A stretch of DNA of 32,812 bases from Plantago elongata (Eukaryota > Streptophyta > Magnoliopsida > Lamiales > Plantaginaceae), in contig JAYMSP010001384.1 of assembly GCA_036897095.1 (NCBI GenBank), positions 1 to 32,812 of the forward strand, written 5' to 3'. Of this stretch, positions 1-10,559 are shown piece after piece. Each line of letters begins with the position of its first letter. Position 1 is the stretch's first letter. The translations under genes were made by a program, and so were the position numbers. The notes beneath the pieces are model-generated. The model worked only from the letters and a program-made list of their open reading frames with translations. It did no database searches and had not been told where the DNA came from.

Positions 1-342
1 CTTATTACTCTTGCCCTTATCCCTAGCAGTCAACTTCTCCCCACCATCCTCTTGCATAACACCCTCAATCCACACACTTTATTTCCTTTTCTCAAGGTGA
101 TCAATTGAATGGCTAGTTGCTTCAAAATCATCCTCCAATTCTTTAAAACCACCCCTTGAATAGTAGTAAAACCTCCTAACTAGTCCAACCTTTGACATAT
201 CAGCAAATACATCTAACTGTTTCATGTCCAAATCCTCCATAGAGAAATAGTCATATTTCAGAAGTTTACCACTAACATACTTTTTCTTGTGTGTCAAACT
301 ATCTACCACAAATTTACCACCACGGTTCACACACACCGTCAT
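1..342 (-). pseudogene. MULE-type transposase fragment with PB1-like N-terminal domain
   Basis: On the minus strand, from an ATG at 342, the reading begins MTVCVNRGGKF and continues through a Tyr-rich, acidic segment (YDYFSMEDLDMKQL) to LEKRK. This pattern (short beta start, 'GGKF', 'YVSGK', then an acidic 'D-L-M' segment) resembles the PB1-like domain at the N terminus of many plant Mutator-like transposases. A TAA at about 79-81 interrupts the frame. The same frame then stays open to the window edge with a Lys/Glu/Asp-rich linker (VMQEDGGEKLTARDKGK), so this looks like a decayed copy and not a short gene. The catalytic domain would lie outside the window. The open frame also extends upstream of 342 to 471, but that part looks like leader or intron. 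The family call is from pattern recognition only. Confidence 0.5.
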
Positions 343-675
343 ATCACTTGTAGTTTCATCTGCAGAAACAGAAAAAACATACAACTCTCCTAAAATCAGA
401 CTCAAATATTCACATAATAACGATTTTGCATCAATAAAATGTGTGAAAACAGGGGATATACCAAGAAACATGGGAAGGCCAATTTGTTTGCTTGATTCAC
501 GTTATATATATACGTTCGAACAACATAAAAATCGAATCTTTAAGTACCATAATCGGGATTCGGCGTGTATAATTCATCATCAGGCCTCTTCGTCATCGTC
601 ATGACCCAAAAATCGATTTTGTTGAAATTCTTCAATTTTGCCGTCTGGTTTTATCTAGGTCTTTAATGGTCTTTA

Positions 676-697
676 ATGGAGGGAATTTTCCCTCCAT
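676..697. repeat. 22-bp near-perfect palindrome
   Basis: Ten-base arms (left arm ATGGAGGGAA, right arm TTCCCTCCAT) flank a TT centre. It sits in the gene-free stretch between the transposase fragment and the LINE tail. It may mark a transposon end, but no partner terminus is visible. Confidence 0.5.
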
Positions 698-865
698 ATT
701 GCTCCATCAGCTCCAACTCACGCCAACTCAGCCTTTTCAACCGAAATACGCACATACGGTTTCTTATACGGTCCTCAGGACCAAAATCGAAACGGGAAAA
801 AAATGGACCAAAATCAAACAGGACGGTCACTTAGAGGACCAATTTTGCAATTCTCCGGTTACTTC
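698..865. repeat. Repeated GGACCAAAATC motifs, probable transposon terminal region
   Basis: Three related motifs occur within about 75 bases: GGACCAAAATCGAAA near 779, GGACCAAAATCAAA near 806 and GGACCAATTTTGCAA near 836. Such subterminal repeats are common at the ends of plant DNA transposons. This may be the right end of the MULE-type element whose transposase fragment lies to the left. The other end is outside the window, so this is inference. The stretch 343-675 holds no supported gene. Confidence 0.3.
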
Positions 866-1531
866 TCTATGGAGTATTTGGGCTAATCGTAGCAAAATTG
901 TTCGTGCTTCTGAAGGTTATGATCCATCAGAGTCATTACCAGATATCTTGCTAACTATAAAGCTGCCTGCATACAATTTGCATGTCCTCAGTCCTCTAAT
1001 CCTCGAGATCAGTCTTGGCATCCTCCTCAGGTTGGCGAAATCAAAGTTAACTTGGACGCATCTGTCAAAGTCCGCACTAATTATGCAGGAACAGGGGTTA
1101 TTGCACGTTCTCATTCTGGTGACACATTAGCTTGGTCCTGTCGACGCTTGCTGAATGTTAAAGAACCGGAGATTGCAGAGGCTATGGCGGCAAGACATGC
1201 TGTCTTGCTGGCGCTGGAGAAGAGGTACCGGAATGTTGTGTTTAGAGGGAGACTGCAAATCAGTCATTACAGCTGTACAGGATCGATCCCCAAATTTCTC
1301 AATTGTAGGCACTGTTATTGATGATATCAAATCTTTGCTTGCCAATATTGAGAGTTACAGCTTCCATTACATTCCTAGATTGGCTAATGTTGAAGCCCAT
1401 AATTTGTGTCAGGCTGTAGAAATAGATTCAGTAGGTGGCTCTGTTTAGCCTCTTCTCTATTTGTACTGAACATCAGGCTCTGCCTTATTTGTGAATGAAT
1501 GCATATCTACTTTCGGAAAGAAAAAAAACAG
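866..1531 (+). mobile_element. 5'-truncated LINE tail with frameshifted RNase H domain
   Basis: From about 868 the plus strand reads SLWSIWANRSKIV, then WHPPQVGEIKVNLDASVK, then GVIARSHSGDTLAW and EAMAARHAVLLALE. This is the RNase H-like C-terminal domain typical of plant L1-type LINE ORF2, with the first acidic residue in NLDAS. The frame breaks near 1240. It resumes as EGDCKSVITAVQD and continues to the usual terminal segment YIPRLANVEAHNLCQ, with a TAG stop at 1446-1448. About 80 bases of 3' UTR and an A-rich tail (about 1521-1530) follow. Endonuclease and RT are absent, as expected of a 5'-truncated insertion. It is not functional. Confidence 0.8.
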
Positions 1532-2275
1532 TACTTATGGGCAAATTTTCTCAATTCGTTCAAGATAGGATCTAAACTGACAATGTGATCAATTTTGGAA
1601 CTAGAGAGTTGAAAATGGATCAAATATCTTATCCTTCACTAATTTAGAGTATGAGTTCAAATGTAAATTATACTATTTCAATATTATCGTGACCAGTTCA
1701 AATATTGGTGAGTATAGGTGGAAACTTAACAAGCTGCTAGAGTAGTATATATATTAAAAAAAACTAAAATTTTGAAAATAATATGGACGTTTTTATTTCA
1801 TTATTTATAACATAAGCCGGAATCTATGTTAATTATTTAAAGACAATATCCGTAGAGACTTTTTGGTATATGATCTTAGAAAATTATAAATCATCAAGTT
1901 GAGTTAGGAAATAATGTTGCTATATTAACGAGTAGAGTTCGAATAGGAAACATTGTTGTAATATTGATAAGTGGAGTTCGAGTTTGCATGGAAAAAGTCG
2001 TTGTTATATTTATAAGTTCTAGTTCGAGGAAGAAATAATATTATTATATTATGCATTTCTTTTTTTTTTCTGTTATATATATTAAATATTGAGATCAATC
2101 AGGTTTATATTACGAAAAATTGTAATAGGTTGACAACTTTGGTGGATTCAATTCCACAGTCCTTCTCCCCCAATTCTACTCAATCTTCTTCCCTCTAACC
2201 TCTTGTTATTTATTGAAATAAGCATAACCAGACACATTCATACATACTAGACAAAAGGTTTAAGGAAGCTTAACA
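1532..2275 (+). other. AT-rich upstream region of the thioredoxin-like gene, with degenerate tandem repeat
   Basis: No gene seen. It should contain the promoter and leader of the gene starting at 2276, but no unambiguous TATA box can be chosen among many AT-rich stretches. Around 1908-2052 there are three degenerate copies of a unit of about 46 bases, each with a 'GTTG(C/T)(T/A)ATATT' block followed by an 'AGTTCGA' end. A pyrimidine-rich leader-like stretch lies at 2158-2210. Confidence 0.4.
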
Positions 2276-5200
2276 ATGGAGAGGGCTTTCCCTTCACCAT
2301 CATCATCATCAGCTCAATTCAAACCCTCATGTTCAAGAATCCCATCAACATACATTCACCAAGTCTTTCCCTTTCGTTCAAACTTTCTCAAATCAAAAGC
2401 CCTTTCTTGGAATTGTAATGTTCGTATTGCTCAAAGGGGCTCCAGATTGATACCTGCTGTACAGACTAATAGTAACGAAAGCGGGTCGGATTCAATTGCT
2501 CAGCCGGGTCTCGATGACATGCCGATGACGGTGGAGTTGAAGCCTATTTTGGACGAATCCCACTTCGATCAGATTGTTGCTGAAGCTGAACAGGCGGGAG
2601 AATCTCTTGTTATTTTATGGTATGGATTTGGGTTTCTGGAAAAGCTCATATCTTGCAGCTTGGTTTTTGCTTGATCTTGGTTAGCTGAACATTCTGTTAA
2701 TTGGTGTCACTGTTAAGTTTTTTTGGTTCGTAATTCGATTTTAAGTATTTAGTTGAAGGTAAATATGTTTTCTTAATGATATGTACGTGCCTAGTTTTGT
2801 GAAAAAAACTCATATCTTGCAGCTTTATTATGCTTGCTCTTGATTAGCTGATCATTCTGTTAATTCGTGCCATTGATTTAAGGTTTTTTGTTTTGTAATT
2901 CGATTTCTTTGGCTACTAAGTGGTTTATGGTATTTGTATATGCCTTGTTTTGTGAAAAAAAAAACTCATATCTTGCAAACTTGGTCATGCTTGCTCTCAA
3001 TTAGTTGGTGTCATCATTGGTTTTGATATTGAGGTTTTAGGTTTCCTGTATCGTTCTTTCTGCTCCTTTGTGCTTTGCAGCATCAGTGTTTAGTTGCCAT
3101 GTTTCTTGATGATATGCTTTGTGTTTTGATGATTTGAGATGATGGCAATATTTACTGTAACTAGAAAGTTGTTTTTTTCCTGCCGAGTAATGATTAGCGA
3201 GTATGCATAACAAACCATCAAATTCAGCATCGATGATTGTAAGACATTGTGTAAAGGCCTTGCTAAATAACTGGGAGTAGTATAAGATTATGTTTTTGCT
3301 ATTGTATTAAGGTTTTGGTTTCATGATTCCCTTTTCCTGGCCCTGTCTTTGTGGTATTAGTGTTTAGCTGCCAAACTACATACATTGTCTTTCATGATGT
3401 GTTATGTGTTTGATGGTTTATGATGATAGTACGTTGGCTGCAGCTAGGAATTTTCCGTTTTTTCCCTTATCTTTTCTGATAAAAACCAGTAGATTTATGA
3501 TTGCAAGCCGCCATGGTGTAAAGACTTTGTTGGCTAACGGGGCTTGTATTACTTAGACAAATAGGATCATGACGGAGGGACTTTTGTGACTTATGTAGTT
3601 AGATCGAAATAATTGAGAATCTATCACTAAGGTATCATAACACTGAGAGTGAGGAATCAGTTAAGTGTGTGTAAAAATCAGTTGCATTTGAAATTTTGAA
3701 TGCTGACGCTCTCTCCATCTGTTATCATCATAATAAAAAAGTTCTCTATTTCTTCCCTTCTTCAATAACATAAATCATCACAAGTGGCTGTCCTCTCTAA
3801 GTGATAGTTTTATCATTTTAAAAGCATGACGCGGATGTGCATAGTTGCTTATGCAGTATATATATTCCACTTTTTCAACATACATCTCCATAATTTACTT
3901 AATATTGTCTGAGCGTAGCATGATTGGGCTAACTTAAGTATGTGAAATTTGGATGTGCAGGAAGGCGAGCTGGTGCCGGAAATGTATATATTTGAAGCCA
4001 AAATTGGAAAAGTTAGCAGCTAATTATTATCCCAGGTTTGTCAGACTAATCTCTTTATTTGTATGTTCGAGGAACTTAGCTTTTGACGTCTCTTTATCTT
4101 GCAGCTGAGGATCATGTTAGAATTTGTGTCATATCTGAGGAAATCTTACTATATCCATCAATCTTTAAACGGTTTAAAAAGTTTTAGATGCAAAAACCTC
4201 TACCATGTACTGAGGAGTTCCTGCTATCTGAATAACTCGTCAGAGTCACAGTAAAGTTCAGTCATGCAGTAGAATTATTAGTGCTATGGTGTAAGATCCT
4301 CCATGCAAAGATATGGTAAAACATTATTCACAAATTAGTTAATCTGAAAAGAGATTATATCTGAGAAGTGGGGTAGTTTTCTCATCATGTACAAGCCAAA
4401 CATCAAAGCCTCATGTGGCACGAGCTCTGAGCTCCTTCACTCTCAGGCCTTTGGAATAGAATCCTAGGGACCCCTGATCTTCCTGCTGAGCATGAACTGT
4501 TCATTCTACAGTTGTATAAAACGACGTTAATAAATAACATCATAATAGAATTAGGGAATTCAACTTGTTTTGGCCTTTAAAAATCACGATGACATCCCAT
4601 TATCTGCTGTGATATAGATAGTTCTGGAGTGCATATCTTACATGCTCTTGATTTGTCCTAACAATAATTGAACACAGCAGCATATGATGCATTTGCATTG
4701 TTAATGCTGCATCTAGGTGCTAATCCCCCCTTCCTCTACGGATAACGTGTTTTATATATGCTTTCTGAATCATTTGTCTTGGAATTGGGTTATGAAATTG
4801 AGTGATTCCCTGATTCTGTTTGTTGTTTATTATCTGTCATGCAGCGTAAGATTTTGTTCGATTGACGTCAATAACATTCCTCATAAGCTAGTGGTTCGTG
4901 CTGGGGTTACTGTAAGTTCATCCTTTAATTTACATTTACTGAATTTTGTTGAACCTACTGGGTTATTACACTCCAAATATTGATATGCAGCTCAAATATA
5001 AGTAACTTTTACGAGTAAAGACCACTTTTTGGCTACAGTTTGTGATTCAAGATATTGTCTCAGATTTTGGCACTTTTTCCAAATTCGGAAATTTAGCACC
5101 TTGCTCGGGCATAATTTCTTTTAGTTCATTATATCTGTTCTGTTTGAAGTTTTCAGTTCTTTATCTTGTCTTTGTTTCATGGTCATGACATATAATGGTT

Positions 5201-5337
5201 ACAACACTGAACAGAAAATGCCGACCATACAACTCTGGAGAAATGGCAAGAAGCAGTCTGAGGTGATCGGAGGCCACACAGCTCATTTGGTAGTGAATGA
5301 AGTTCGCGACATGATAGAAAATGAAGATTGTCCATAG
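2276..5337 (+). CDS. WCRKC1: Thioredoxin-like 3-1-type protein, chloroplastic (WCRKC thioredoxin)
   Basis: Four exons give 202 residues: 2276-2619, 3961-4035, 4845-4911 and 5215-5337, all with GT-AG introns and phase kept. Residues 1 to about 70 are Ser-rich and basic with few acidic residues, as in a plastid transit peptide. The thioredoxin fold follows ([18 protein letters not shown]). The active site is KASWCRKC (W119, C120, C123). This differs from the WCGPC of classical thioredoxins and is diagnostic of the plant WCRKC group. The cis-proline stands in KMPTIQLW (P165), and the C terminus is [21 protein letters not shown]. Known family members are stromal redox proteins with atypical potentials, and their targets are not well defined. 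The length matches the family (about 200-210). The ATG at 2276 fits the transit peptide and lies shortly after a pyrimidine-rich leader. I favour the 3-1 over the 3-2 subtype from the C-terminal motif, from memory. Confidence 0.93.
2640..3030 (+). repeat. Three degenerate tandem copies (about 165 bp) in intron 1 of the WCRKC gene
   Basis: The block CTCATATCTTGCA recurs at about 2646, 2810 and 2967. Each copy is followed by a 'TGCTTG(A/C)TCTTG' block. The first two also share 'CATTCTGTTAATT(G/C)GTG' and a later 'GTAATTCGATTT'. The second and third copies are preceded by an A-run. The repeat begins just inside the intron, about 20 bases after the donor site. Confidence 0.75.
3030..3545 (+). repeat. 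Second diverged duplication (about 270 bp) in intron 1 of the WCRKC gene
   Basis: Two diverged copies lie side by side, about 3030-3290 and 3308-3545. Shared blocks in the same order include 'AGGTTTTGGTTTC'-like starts, 'AGTGTTTAG(T/C)TGCCA', 'GATGATATGCTTTGTGTTTTG' compared with 'GATGTGTTATGTGTTTG', 'GATGATGG/GATGATAG' and 'TGTAAAG(G/A)C(C/T)TTG'. The whole stretch is intronic, with no reading frame. Confidence 0.6.
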
Positions 5338-5681
5338 CTATACTTTGAGATCCTTGTTTTCTTTTATATTCAGTTCACATTTTTGTCAAAATTTCTGGTT
5401 TTTCTTGTATTTTCTTTGATGATGATCGAAATATATTTAGTAATTTAGCATATGAAATGATGTTTATTGCTTAGTTTCTGATGATCATCTTTGCAGTGGT
5501 TCTTCACTAATTTTATACCAGCTAGGAATCTTGCCAAAATAATACTCCAAATGGCACTTCATTTTTCATTTTTAGTAATCTTACAAATCTTTATACATTA
5601 TTAATTGAAAAACCTATTTCTTATACAATAAATACAAATAAATTCAACTTTACACAAATTATTCACAATGTCATTTTTTAT
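5338..5681 (+). other. 3' UTR of the WCRKC gene and AT-rich spacer
   Basis: No gene. The first 200-300 bases after the stop are T-rich, as in plant 3' UTRs. From about 5540 the sequence is AT-rich and ends at the T-rich (antisense poly-A) tail of the reversed LINE. The fragment TACTCCAAATGGCAC near 5543 may be a worn MITE end. Confidence 0.4.
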
Positions 5682-8600
5682 TTTTATTTTAGATGAATGT
5701 TTCCATTAATTAAAAAACAACAAGTACGAAGTCAGTAATCCTATTGAAAGGGTAAAACCGACCCTTCACAATTACAAGACACTTCTTTAGCCAACCTATG
5801 TGCTAGACTATTTCCTTCCCGTCTAACGTGACAAAAGCCAACAGACTGAAAAAACTGGCAATAAATCAATGCCTTCCTGGATGAATAATGCAGCCGAAGA
5901 GAGATCAACATTTTTGCTCCAAAATCCTTCCATGATCGAGAAGTTATCGCCTTCTAATATGATTGTTATCCAGCCATTATCCATTGCAAAGTGCAGCCCT
6001 TCAACAACAGCCATGGCTATTATATCTGATTGATCAATAAAACTAATCTGAACATGCTTTCATTTCTAAACAACTCCAAGATGATCGCGGGCTACAATGC
6101 CTAAACCGGCTTCGCATTGCTGAACAAAAGTAGCAACATCAACATTCACCTTGATTACACCAGGAACTGGTGGACTCCAATCACTCTTCAAATGTTCACC
6201 ACTGGTTGCCTAAAAAGAGCTCGAGCATGTTGATATCTATCAATAAATCCTACGACAAACTAGACTGCGTCCTGCGGATCATTTATGCTTTGTCCATGAA
6301 CCACTCGATTTCTTTGATAGTAAATATTCCAACACAAGTAGGCAAACAATCGAAAGGTAGAAGCATTTGTTTGAGCTTTCACAACATGTATCCAATCCCA
6401 AACGTTTGCTGACTCAGCATAAATAACAGAGACTGGAATGTTTGAAAGAGCCCAAACCAGTCTTGCGAACTGACAGTTTCTGAATATATGAAAAGCATTC
6501 TCCTCACAGCCTTGACACAGGGGGCATGTCGTATCTACCAGAATTCCTCTACGAGCAAGATTGCATCTCAATGGAAGGCCATTTCGAACTAACCTCCAGA
6601 AAAACACTTTGATTTTACCAGGCACATCCATTTGCCAAATGAACGAATAATTCCTACTCTTCAGAATTCGACTGGTGCTGGGTACATTAAGGTTGCGTCT
6701 CTCCGTCTTCTTCTGCCGGAACAAGTGAACAAATGTCTTGACAAAATAATGTCCATTTTTGGAGTAATGCCATACAACTCTGTCTTCCACATTATGTCTT
6801 GGTAATGGAATTTTAAGATTGGCAGCCACATCTTCTTCACAAAAATAGTGCTTGAATAAGTGATTAATACCACATACGAGTGTTCCCAACCATCTATGAA
6901 GCAATCGAAGTGTCTGCCATATCATATAAATCAATGGACAGAGGTCGAAAAGAATTATCCCTTGGAATCTAACTATCTTTCCAAATTCTTACTCTTTCCC
7001 CATTCCCAATTCTCCATCGAAGTCCCTCTTTGACAAGACCAATCATTCCAAAAATACTTTTCCATGTATATGAGGCGTTTGCATTTGGAAAATACTTCGC
7101 CTTGAAAACCCGACTCAATAAAGTATTCGGAAAATGTATAATCCGCCACACTTGTTTCCCTAACATTGCTTGATTGAAGCTACTTAAATCTCGGAATCCC
7201 ATTCCACCATCCCTTTTACTCTCACAAAGCGTTTCCCATTTGACCCAATGTATCTTCCTCTCATTCCCTTCTCCCCACCAAAATTGGGCAATAAGCGATT
7301 CCAATTGATGTAAGAGATATTCTGGTAGTTTAAAACATCCCATGACATAAGTAGGTATGGCTTGTAACATCGACTTTATAAGTACCTCTTTTCCAGCCTT
7401 AGACAAAGATTTCTCCCCAAAGCCTTTAGTACGCTCCCACAACCGATCTCGAATCCATCCAACACCTCCCTCTTAGACTTTCCCATTTTTGTAGGTAGGC
7501 CTAGATATTTCTCGTGTTTATCCACAACACGGACAGGAAGACATCGCCGAACCTCCTCAATGCAGTCACTATCGTATTCTTACTAAAAACCACCGTCGAC
7601 TTCTCCATATTGATTTCTTTCCCCGAGGCCAAACTATAACGATGAAGGATATCAACAATCTCCCTAGCAGCCCCATAAGTAGCATCACAAAAGATCATAG
7701 TGTCGTCTACAAAAAGTAAATGAGAGATCCTCGAGGCTGAAGGAGACACATCAACTCCTCTCAGTCCCTCCCTCCTCTCAGCATCCACAAGAGGAGAACT
7801 CAAAGCCTCCGCACATATTAAGAACAAATAAGGAGATAAAGGATCTCCTTGTCCAATACCCCTCTGAGGATGAATATCTCCACAAGATTCACCATTAAGC
7901 ATGACAACATATGAAACGGTACTCACACAAAGCATTATTAAATTTATAAAACGCTCAGCAAAACCTAACTTCAGTAATACACATTTCAAGAAAGGCCACT
8001 TCACACGATCATAAGCTTTACTCATATCCAATTTTAAAGCCATGAAAAAATGCTTGCCTTTTGTTTTTCGTTTAAGAAAATGATTAATCTCGTACGACAC
8101 CAAGACATTATCATAAATTAAACGATTAGGAACAAAAGCCGATTGAGTTTCAACAATTATGGAGTTCATAAATGACATTGCTCAAACTAATAGGCGAAAC
8201 TGAATCATCATCACATGAGTGTTACACTTGGGAATCATAATAATATGAGAAAAGTTAATGTTGGGATGCATAGAATGATTATTTAAAATATGAAGAGTGC
8301 AATCAACAATATTAGTACCAATAATATGTCAAAATTTCTGATAGAACAAAGCAGGCATACCATAAGGACCAGGAGATTTAGTAGGATACGTATCAAAAAG
8401 TGCACTTTTTACCTCTTGTGATGTGAAACTCCTCAGCAAGTCTGCACATTCATACTTTGATCCACTTTGCTTCTCACAGTTCGTACAACATCCCATACTC
8501 ATCCATTATTAATCCCCCAATCTCGTTAATCTTTGCACTATGTGAAGCCCTAGAATGGAAAAACCTTGTATTTATGTGCCCCTCAGCAATCCACTGTGTT

Positions 8601-9385
8601 CATGCCCTTTGTTTCCACATAATTTCCTCCTTATCCAGAATTTCTTCCAATTTTCGTTTACACTCTTTTTCATGCTGTTTAACTGTTTCAGTGAATGGAA
8701 AGGTCGCGAAAGGTCTCCAATTGATGCTGCAGTTTTTTTGATTTTCGTATTGATATGAGCAAACGAAGTCCGACTCCAGTTTATAAGCCCTACATGAAAC
8801 TTCCCGAGAGTGTCAACCATATCCGCTTATGTGTTCCAGCTTTCTCGAATAGCATCCTCACAATCCGCTGCCTTAATCCATATCTTTTCAAATCGAAATT
8901 GTTTCTTCCGATACCGCTGATGTTTTGGTCGACCAGAGTGTTTTATAAGTACTGGTACGTGATCAGAATTATGTGTAGACAGATGGATAACTTGAAATTC
9001 AGGAAACGAAGTCTGCTAGCCCACATTACTAACATCCCGGTCTAGTTGTAATTGAGTATTGTGCGGAATTGCACGTTTGTTGTCCCAAGTAAACATATAT
9101 CCAGAAAAGTCCATGTTGACCAAATCATTATGATTTAACGCATCTCGAAAATCTCTTATGTGCCATTCTGGTGTGCGAATCCCACCCTTTTTATCCTCAT
9201 GGTCACGGATCACGTTGAAATCTCCTACGACTAGCCAATCTCGAGGAGGTTGAGTTCCCAAATGTTTTAACAAATAACAAGTCACTTTCCTTCGTGATGA
9301 ATCAGGCTCCCCATAAAAACCACAAAAATGCCAAATTTTATTACTATCATGAAATTGTACATTAGCGTCAATACACATATTGCAA
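5682..9385 (-). mobile_element. 5'-truncated L1-type LINE in reverse orientation
   Basis: Reading the minus strand from 9385 down, domains appear in LINE ORF2 order. First is the second half of the apurinic endonuclease domain (about 9378-9016), then the RT thumb/finger lead-in (about 8440-8190), RT (8178-7540) and maturase-like C-terminal segments (7442-6970). These are followed by a zinc-knuckle zf-RVT domain (about 6930-6300) and RNase H (about 6170-5740). The 3' end has a short UTR with an ATTCATCTAAAA-like end and an A-rich tail, seen as T-rich sequence at 5676-5693. The left half of the endonuclease and all of ORF1 are missing, so the insertion is 5'-truncated. A possible target-site duplication, CATTTTTTAT (5672-5681) and CATTTTTTTAT (9386-9396), is weak because it is low-complexity. 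Confidence 0.85.
5740..9378 (-). pseudogene. LINE ORF2 remnant (endonuclease, reverse transcriptase, zf-RVT, RNase H)
   Basis: Recognisable motifs, in order, are WLVVGDFNVI in the endonuclease domain, SPGPYGMPALFYQKF before RT, and TQSAFVPNRLIYDNVLV plus KLDMSKAYDRV in RT. The RT active-site box FVDD is at about 7702-7713, followed by [16 protein letters not shown] and WRLVRNGLPLR. The zinc-knuckle is CPLCQGCEENAFHIF, and the RNase H end is HVRREGNSLAHRLAKEV. Breaks: TGA at 8329-8331 (where a Trp is usual), TGA at 8182-8184, and loss of about 20 residues just before TQSAF. There are frameshifts near 7535 and 7447, and further breaks between the zf-RVT and RNase H parts. It cannot make a working protein. 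The RT active-site aspartates survive. Confidence 0.88.
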
Positions 9386-9396
9386 CATTTTTTTAT

Positions 9397-9454
9397 ATAT
9401 TATCATACATTTGTATGAAACTAATATATGAAGTTTTTCGAAATGGAGGGAGTA
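9397..9454. mobile_element. Possible right end of a Stowaway-like (Tc1/Mariner) MITE
   Basis: The stretch ends GGAGGGAGTA (9445-9454), the typical right terminus of plant Stowaway-like MITEs with TA target sites. The left half is not next to it. TACTCC at about 5543, across the LINE, is the only visible candidate, which would mean that the LINE landed inside the MITE. The evidence is short and therefore weak. Confidence 0.3.
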
Positions 9455-10559
9455 CAATGCACTGTAATTGGATTCGGATGAAGAGTGATATATTCTGAAC
9501 TAAATTGAATGTTACATTGTAATATAAAATAGCTAAGGGAAACTGGATTGAAATTAATAAATATTTAAATGAAACTATTACGAATACAATATGCACTACC
9601 ACGTAAAGAAAAATTAATAGGCTCTCAGCTCGCTAATAACGATTAAATTTTAGAAAATTAGATTAAAATAAGTAATGTAAATTATAGTATTTATGTAATT
9701 TAAGCGTGTCGTAATCTTTAATTGATTTGTCTTCCATCCAATTCTTAAAGAGGCTAAAATATCGATTATGGAATATGACAGATCTTCGATCTTACAAAAT
9801 CCTGTAAATACAATATAATCATCATCAACATCATCATCAGTGAGAAAGAACAAATATGATGTGAAGAACAAATGCTCCTCTCTCCCATGCACGTAACCCT
9901 ACCCAATTTATAACCATTTCATCAATCAAATTCCCTGTTGTATTTTTTTTCCAAATTCCCATTAATTAATTAACTTCCTGTAATTTTTCTTGTCATCCAC
10001 CTTATTTTTCGCTTTGAATCAGTCAGTCTAACATCTACATTTAGCATCCTTACAATTTCTTGTTATTCATGCTCTGTTCATTCCAGATTTCCTTTAATTC
10101 GATCTGTTTTTCAAACCCCTGTTCTGTTCTTGATTTTGTTGTTCATTCAAACACATGCATTCTGTTATTATTTGGATGAGATTAGATTTAATGAATTGAG
10201 CAGAATTAAGGTTGTAGTGAAAATGTTAAACCCTTGTTCTTGATTTTGTTGTTGATGGTAATTCAATCAGGTAAAAAAGATTTCTCTTGTTTTTAATATT
10301 CTTGTGATTTGTTTATGATAATACTAGCTTAATGTTAAAGTTATTACACTGTTGTTAATTTTGTTGTTAATGATAATTCAATCAGCAGGTAAAAAATAAT
10401 TTTTTTCCCTCTGTTTTATGATGATATTAGCTCAATGTTAATCACTTGTTCTTATTAAAAAAGATTTATTTTTTCTCTGTTTTAATTATTCTTGTTATTT
10501 GTTTGTGATGATTTTAGGTTCAATTTATTGAAGAGATTAATTTAAGGTCGTAGTGTAAC
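9455..10559 (+). promoter_or_regulatory. Promoter and long 5' leader of the PUF gene
   Basis: No protein gene is supported here. A pyrimidine-rich, leader-like stretch runs from about 9940 to 10150, with a TATA-like TTTATAA near 9906-9912 upstream. A leader intron is likely: donor GTAAAAAAG after CAATCAG at 10271, and acceptor ATTTTAG ending at 10517. These are sequence-based guesses for splice sites. Confidence 0.4.
10205..10545 (+). repeat. Tandemly repeated leader segment carrying duplicate splice sites
   Basis: A segment of about 100-115 bases is present in up to three degenerate copies. 'GATGGTAATTCAATCAG' followed by GTAAAAAAG (donor at 10271) recurs as 'AATGATAATTCAATCAGCAG' followed by GTAAAAAAT (donor at 10389). 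The acceptor-like blocks ATAATACTAG, ATGATATTAG and GATGATTTTAG end at about 10327, 10430 and 10517. Even the last leader block 'AATTTAAGGTCGTAGTG' before the ATG resembles 'GAATTAAGGTTGTAGTG' near 10203. Confidence 0.6.

Noticed and set aside
8457-9045. Plus-strand frames of 67-96 residues
   Set aside because: They are antisense to the LINE ORF2 remnant and have no family features.
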